A DNA stretch of 11,543 bases from Euperipatoides rowelli (Eukaryota; Onychophora; Udeonychophora; Euonychophora; Peripatopsidae): NCBI GenBank assembly GCA_003024985.2, contig PXIH01S0010833.1, one strand, 5' to 3'. Position numbers and translations under genes: made by a program. This document shows, piece after piece, positions 7,797 to 11,543 of the stretch. The notes under the pieces are model-generated. The model worked only from the letters and a program-made list of their open reading frames with translations. It was not told the origin of the DNA and made no database searches. Position 1 is the first letter of the stretch. Each line of letters starts with the position of its first letter.

Positions 7797-9895
7797 TCCT
7801 ATAACCTTTACACATTTAATTTTCCCTTCTATCCATAAACCATTAATATCCATTATAATTTTTTTATAAAAATCTAGCAAGTAGAAAGTATATAACATAG
7901 GAGAAAGTGGGGATCCCTGTAAAATTGTATGCTGTAACTTTTTTAATCTGTAATACACATTATTATTTAAAAAAGCTATACCCTTCTCTCTAATCATAAC
8001 TAATAACCAATTTCTGATCTTAGATTTTGGTAAGTACTTTATGATTATATATTCCAGATAATTATAATTCACCAAATTAAAAGCATCCTTCATATCTATA
8101 CGGACCATATACCTATAACTCCTGTTTTTTCTATATGGCGAATTAAACATCATATGATACCACAAAAGAGCCTGTTGTATTGGCCTTCCTTTAATCCCAA
8201 ATATTCCCTCTGGTAGAATTTTATGTATTACCAAATTAATCCTATTCAATATCATCTTCTGCATGATCGTATATCACAATATTATTGATCAAGGCTATTG
8301 GTCTATACGATTGTAAGACAACCATTCCTTGTATTTCTCCATTTATTTTCTTAGGTATAACCTTTATAAAAGCCAAATTGTTTTGATCATAAAAATTAGT
8401 TTGCACAATGTTATTTAATGAAAAATTATCCAGTTTAATAGTAGTTCTTTAAAACCTTTATCAAGCCTCTGGTAAAAACCATAATTTAGACCATCAGATC
8501 CACGTGCTGTAATCTTTTTTTTTTTTAATTTAAAACACTTTCTAACTCCCCAAAATCAAAATCGGCATTCAAGATTTTCCCATTCATCTCTGTAAAAGTT
8601 TTTGTATTTCTGGTTCTAAATATTCTATAAGCTTGCTCTTGTTTACATATTTTCCCAAATTCATTTATTACAGTTTTATTTTGAAATCTATCATATATTT
8701 TTTCCCTATATTTTTTTTTTAAAAATCTGTACCAGTTTTAGTGGATTAGTGATTACTGAATTTTCATACTTAAGTGCAAAAACATTACTTCTTACCTTTC
8801 TTTTTTTTTTCAAATAAGTCAACAATTTCCACCCAGGAGTGTAAGTAGTAATTATTATTAGCTTTACATTTCATTACTAAAAACAGTTATTTCTGTTTTT
8901 CATAATATCAATTTTTGCTTTGATTTCTATATTTTTTTCTTCCTGTTGAACTTCTTCCAAAATTAAATCATTAATAATTTTATATAAATTTTCTAAATGG
9001 TTATCTATACTCTTTTTCCCCTTCAATGATTTGTCCACTGTATATTTTATTGGCTGACATTTTAGCAATCACCCACTGAATCAAAATTGGCATACCTTGT
9101 AATTCTGGATCATCAATTATTCCAATATATTTACCAACTTCCTTCATATCTATATTCTTCCAGTCTGGAATCAATCCTCTCTTTAAAAATTTAATATCCT
9201 TCATATTACCAAAACTCAAAACAACATATAGCATCAAATGGTCAGTACAGTATTGGGAAACACAAAAAAACTCAAAAGTGATATACACTATCGTTCGTTT
9301 ACTAATATAAAATCTATCCAGTCTATTTTTGGATCTCCCATCTCTATGAGTTTTAACATGTGTTAAACCTTTATATTGTGCTACATGAGCCTACATAAAT
9401 CAATCCATACCTCTAGCAAAAACATTCATTTTCTTCTCTTTAAAATTTGTATTACTATTAAAGTCTCCACAACAGACAATTTCATTATTTTTAGTTTTAA
9501 GAAAGTCCCCTAAATTACCAAAAAAAAATTGTCTTTCCTTTAAAATAATTAGCGCATGAAGATTAATAAACATTATTTTTCTCCCATTAAAATTTATAAC
9601 AATATACATACTTCTTCTATCAAATTTCCAACTTCCACTATGTTTGGGGATACTGACCGATGTATCAAACATGCCAAACCTAGGCTCCTAGTATTACCAT
9701 TATTTTCATATACTTCATATAACTGCATAATGCTATCCCAAAGCTTTAAATCATCCTGTTTTCTTGTTGTTTCCTGTAAAAGAATACAAAGTTGTTTACT
9801 ATCACTTAATTGTTTCAAAAACCATTTACTGCAGTTTTTGACACAACCATTAATCCTCTTACATTCAAAGACTTTATGGTCAGTACATTTACTTG

Positions 9896-10056
9896 ATTTA
9901 ATCTATCGAATGTTATTTTTAAAAAAGCATATAAAACAAAATTCTATCAAATTCCTAACCTTTAAAGAATAATTCATTATTTAAACATTTTTTGTTCAGC
10001 AACTTCGTAAAACAAACAATAAATTTTTTTTATAAACCAAATTTAAATAAATGTTA
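9896..10056 (-). other. Spacer between LINE ORF1 and ORF2
   Basis: This is about 160 AT-rich bases between the ORF1 stop and the first endonuclease motif. The minus-strand frame leading into SLNVRGL is open from about 9945 but shows no ATG before the motif, so the real ORF2 start is not fixed. Confidence 0.4.
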
Positions 10057-10596
10057 TTAAGTAACATTTCCTTCCGTGTTATCATCTAATTGTACCTCTG
10101 TAACTCTTACCTTCATTGGAATCATTTTGTTATTATGTTCATTAGAATTATCAAAATCATTATTTGCCTTCCCTTTCCTTCTATTTCTTATAACTACCGG
10201 TACTAAAAAATCATCTTGAGAATTTGACAAAGCAGCATTTAAATCCACTCCCGGTATTTTCAAAGTTTGGTCAATCTCCATTTTCTTGTATTGAATTGTG
10301 GGACTTTTAAATACTTCAGATAGCTTCTCCTTTACCTTGACATTCCCAACTTTTTCATCAAAACTATTTGCTTGTACTTGTTTTACGTCCCCTTCATTTT
10401 CTATTTCCTTTGTTTGCATTCATTTCTTTTCGGGTTACTTATCTTGGTATAAAACCTGTTTATATTATTGTAAGAAGCTATTTTCTTGTTCAATCCACTC
10501 TTTTTTTCTTGTTTAGTAAACATTTCCTAAAACAATTTTTTTCCTGTTATGTTCCCCTTCATAGTTTGTCCTACACTTTGCACAAAATTTTTGAGA

Positions 10597-10638
10597 GCAC
10601 TCCACCGATTTATGTCCAACAATATTACAATTTAAGCA
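10597..10638 (-). other. CCHC zinc knuckle of LINE ORF1
   Basis: The minus-strand codons read CLNCNIVGHKSVEC, an exact C-x2-C-x4-H-x4-C. It is followed by CAKC and, further on, GEH, which look like the start of a second knuckle whose last Cys is not in frame. Tandem knuckles are common in ORF1 proteins of several LINE groups and bind nucleic acid. Confidence 0.88.
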
Positions 10639-10856
10639 CACAGGGAGTCTCCCCTTATAGTTACAAATACATTTTGTTCTTCCATATTCAAAACATGTGG
10701 AATCTGATCCAATGTAAAACCTCACAGGACAGTTGCCTTACTAATATTACATTTGTATTCACTATTACATCAGGATTCATATGTTTTTCTAGTTCAAAAT
10801 TATGGATATACACATACTTAGAAAGTTCTTTTTTAACCCCTGTGTAGTCTTCTAAA

Positions 10857-10874
10857 CCAATGTAGCCAATGTAG
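10857..10874. repeat. 9-base tandem duplication in LINE ORF1
   Basis: The nine bases at 10857-10865 are repeated exactly at 10866-10874. On the minus strand this duplicates the three residues YIG / GYI without changing frame. It looks like a small slippage event. Confidence 0.7.
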
Positions 10875-11070
10875 CTTCATGTCGAAGCAGTTGGTGGAGC
10901 CCCCCAAATCGCCGGCACCAGAAACAAATCATTTAACATGAAAAATTCCTCTTCTATTAAATCTCTTGTCTTTTTATCAACAAAATCCAGTCCTACATAC
11001 ATACCTAGCATTCCTTGGATAATAAATCACTTTTAACTTCTTAATATCAATAATATTCATAATCCAGTCN

Positions 11071-11543
11071 AACTGGACTAATTCTTTAATCTGCCAATCG
11101 CTAACCAAACTAAGTAACAACAATAACAAACCTGCGAAAAACTGCGAAATGGTTGTGGGTGTAAAAACGAATGCAACCATGAATCCTGATCTTATTGACG
11201 TATCCATCTTATCCTTTAATCTTACTATCTTCTGAAAATCATCTTTCAAATCATCATCTAAGTCATCCTAGAAACAGTATGTAAAGTTGCCAACAAGTTC
11301 CTGTTCCTGTAGCCGTCAGGCTGGAAGTCGCATTGAATTTCCAATAGTGTACTTGAAAGTATTTCCGGTGGTATTGTCGCGATAGAAGAGATGGCCCAAC
11401 ACAGTGTGCTTTAATTCTAATTCCAACATCGAGGAGCCGAAGATAAATTAAGTCTAGGCCTAGCAACAATTGCAGACATTTAAATAAAAATCCTAGGTAC
11501 AAACTTTAGAAATTCTAAACGGCAAAATTTAAGTTATCTAGTA
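11071..11543. other. Unassigned DNA after the N at 11070
   Basis: This stretch is less AT-rich by eye than the LINE body. On the minus strand an open frame from 11249 runs through the N into the ORF1-like piece. It begins with acidic/basic residues, then has a strongly hydrophobic segment (FFAGLLLLLLSLV), unusual for an RNA-binding ORF1 start. It may be the LINE 5' region, or unrelated host DNA joined at the N. A 10-base palindrome lies at 11454-11463. No gene can be supported. Confidence 0.4.

Larger units (their letters stand above)
7711..9895 (-). pseudogene. LINE ORF2: AP-endonuclease and reverse transcriptase, broken
   Basis: In target-primed reverse transcription the endonuclease nicks the target and the RT copies element RNA there. 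The endonuclease starts with SLNVRGL (about 9858-9875), a frameshift, then LQET (9768-9782 region). Another frameshift leads to GDFNSN (9451-9468), then RLDRF (9310-9324) and TDH (9238-9246). These are the ordered active-site motifs of the exonuclease-endonuclease-phosphatase fold, in several frames. The RT begins near 8540 with ARGSDGLNYGFY, then VIPKK and YRPIALIN (8284-8310). A frameshift near 8270 leads to GIFGIKGRPIQQAL, RIDMKDAF (Asp-containing block 8082-8096), QGSPLSP (7899-7919) and YLDE (7785-7796), where YADD is usual. The frame then runs to 7711, and the protein continues at 6218-5151. Joined, ORF2 would be about 3.2 kb, a normal LINE length. Confidence 0.9.
7711..11069 (-). mobile_element. 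Non-LTR retrotransposon (LINE), 5' block: ORF1 and most of ORF2
   Basis: On the minus strand, in order from the right, come ORF1 with a zinc knuckle (to 10057), a gap of about 160 bases, then ORF2 with an AP-type endonuclease and RT. This is the layout of LINEs with an apurinic-like endonuclease. The zinc-knuckle ORF1 and the RT wording (GIKGRPIQQALLWYHM, RIDMKDAF) suggest an L1/Tx1-like group, but that clade call is tentative. The element's 3' part is at 4877-6218. The 5' end is not defined and may continue past the N at 11070. Confidence 0.85.
10057..11069 (-). pseudogene. LINE ORF1 protein with zinc knuckle, broken
   Basis: ORF1 proteins bind element RNA in the ribonucleoprotein. On the minus strand the coding resemblance is spread over several frames. 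A first piece from about 11069 reads DWIMNIIDIKKLKVIYYPRN. It is followed in another frame by VDKKTRDLIEEEFFMLNDLF (about 10985-10925). After another shift comes YIGLEDYTGVKKELSKYV (about 10860-10800), then DVIVNTNVILVRQLSC. A further shift near 10730 leads to VRFYIGSDS and the CCHC knuckle. The tail at 10057-10419 is 120 codons, rich in charged residues and Asn, and ends with TAA. I do not recognise the N-terminal fold. The ORF1 call rests on the knuckle, strand, and position just upstream of ORF2. Confidence 0.7.

Noticed and set aside
9556-9972. A 138-codon plus-strand frame
   Set aside because: It lies opposite the LINE endonuclease, whose motifs are clear on the minus strand. The plus-strand protein has no family pattern.
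10298-10847. Two overlapping plus-strand frames rich in Phe, Leu and Tyr
   Set aside because: They are antisense to LINE ORF1 with its exact CCHC knuckle; the hydrophobic content reflects the complement of A-rich coding sequence.
1-11543. CRISPR arrays, tRNA or rRNA genes, bacterial operons
   Set aside because: No regularly spaced repeats, no cloverleaf-type sequence, and no ribosomal sequence was recognised; all coding evidence is eukaryotic retroelement.

Overview
The window looks like repeat-derived DNA from a eukaryotic, probably invertebrate, nuclear genome. It is AT-rich by eye, has no bacterial-type genes, and almost everything recognisable belongs to two decayed retrotransposons. One is a Ty3/gypsy-type LTR retrotransposon on the plus strand. 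The other is a non-LTR (LINE) element on the minus strand, with a zinc-knuckle ORF1 and an AP-endonuclease/reverse-transcriptase ORF2. I see no intact host gene. The host species and exact element families cannot be fixed from this sequence alone.

Layout: 1-1576 is AT-rich DNA without a supportable gene, with single N bases at 363 and 1012. From 1577 to 2682 lies a broken gag with a coiled-coil-like N-terminus and a CCHC zinc knuckle. From 2670 to 4875 lies the first part of pol: remnants of protease, reverse transcriptase and RNase H. From 4877 to 6218, on the minus strand, is the 3' part of the LINE (end of the RT domain, C-terminal domain, 3' tail). From 6220 to 7433, on the plus strand, is the gypsy integrase, with HHCC, D, D-35-E and GPY/F-like parts. 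7434-7709 is T-rich noncoding DNA. From 7711 to about 9900, minus strand, is the LINE endonuclease and most of its RT. From 10057 to 11069, minus strand, is LINE ORF1 with a CCHC knuckle. 11071-11543 is unassigned.

The most striking feature is the order of the pieces. Gypsy 5', LINE 3', gypsy 3' and LINE 5' alternate, and each switch falls exactly on a single N (4876, 6219, 7710). The end of the first gypsy block (4691-4875) is repeated at the start of the second (6220-6404) with 6 mismatches in 185 bases. The end of the first LINE block (6187-6218) is repeated exactly at the start of the second (7711-7742), 32 bases. Joining block 1 to block 3 and block 2 to block 4 would give one gag-pol of about 4.3 kb and one LINE ORF2 of about 3.2 kb, both normal lengths. 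The simplest reading is an interleaved scaffold of overlapping contigs, not a real nested insertion.

Both elements carry several frameshifts and stop codons, so neither is autonomous as written. Many catalytic residues survive: integrase D/D-35-E, the RNase H acidic residues and the LINE endonuclease motifs. Others are altered: the gypsy protease active site, the gypsy RT LQDD box and the LINE RT YLDE box. No LTR pair, primer-binding site, tRNA, rRNA or CRISPR array was recognised.
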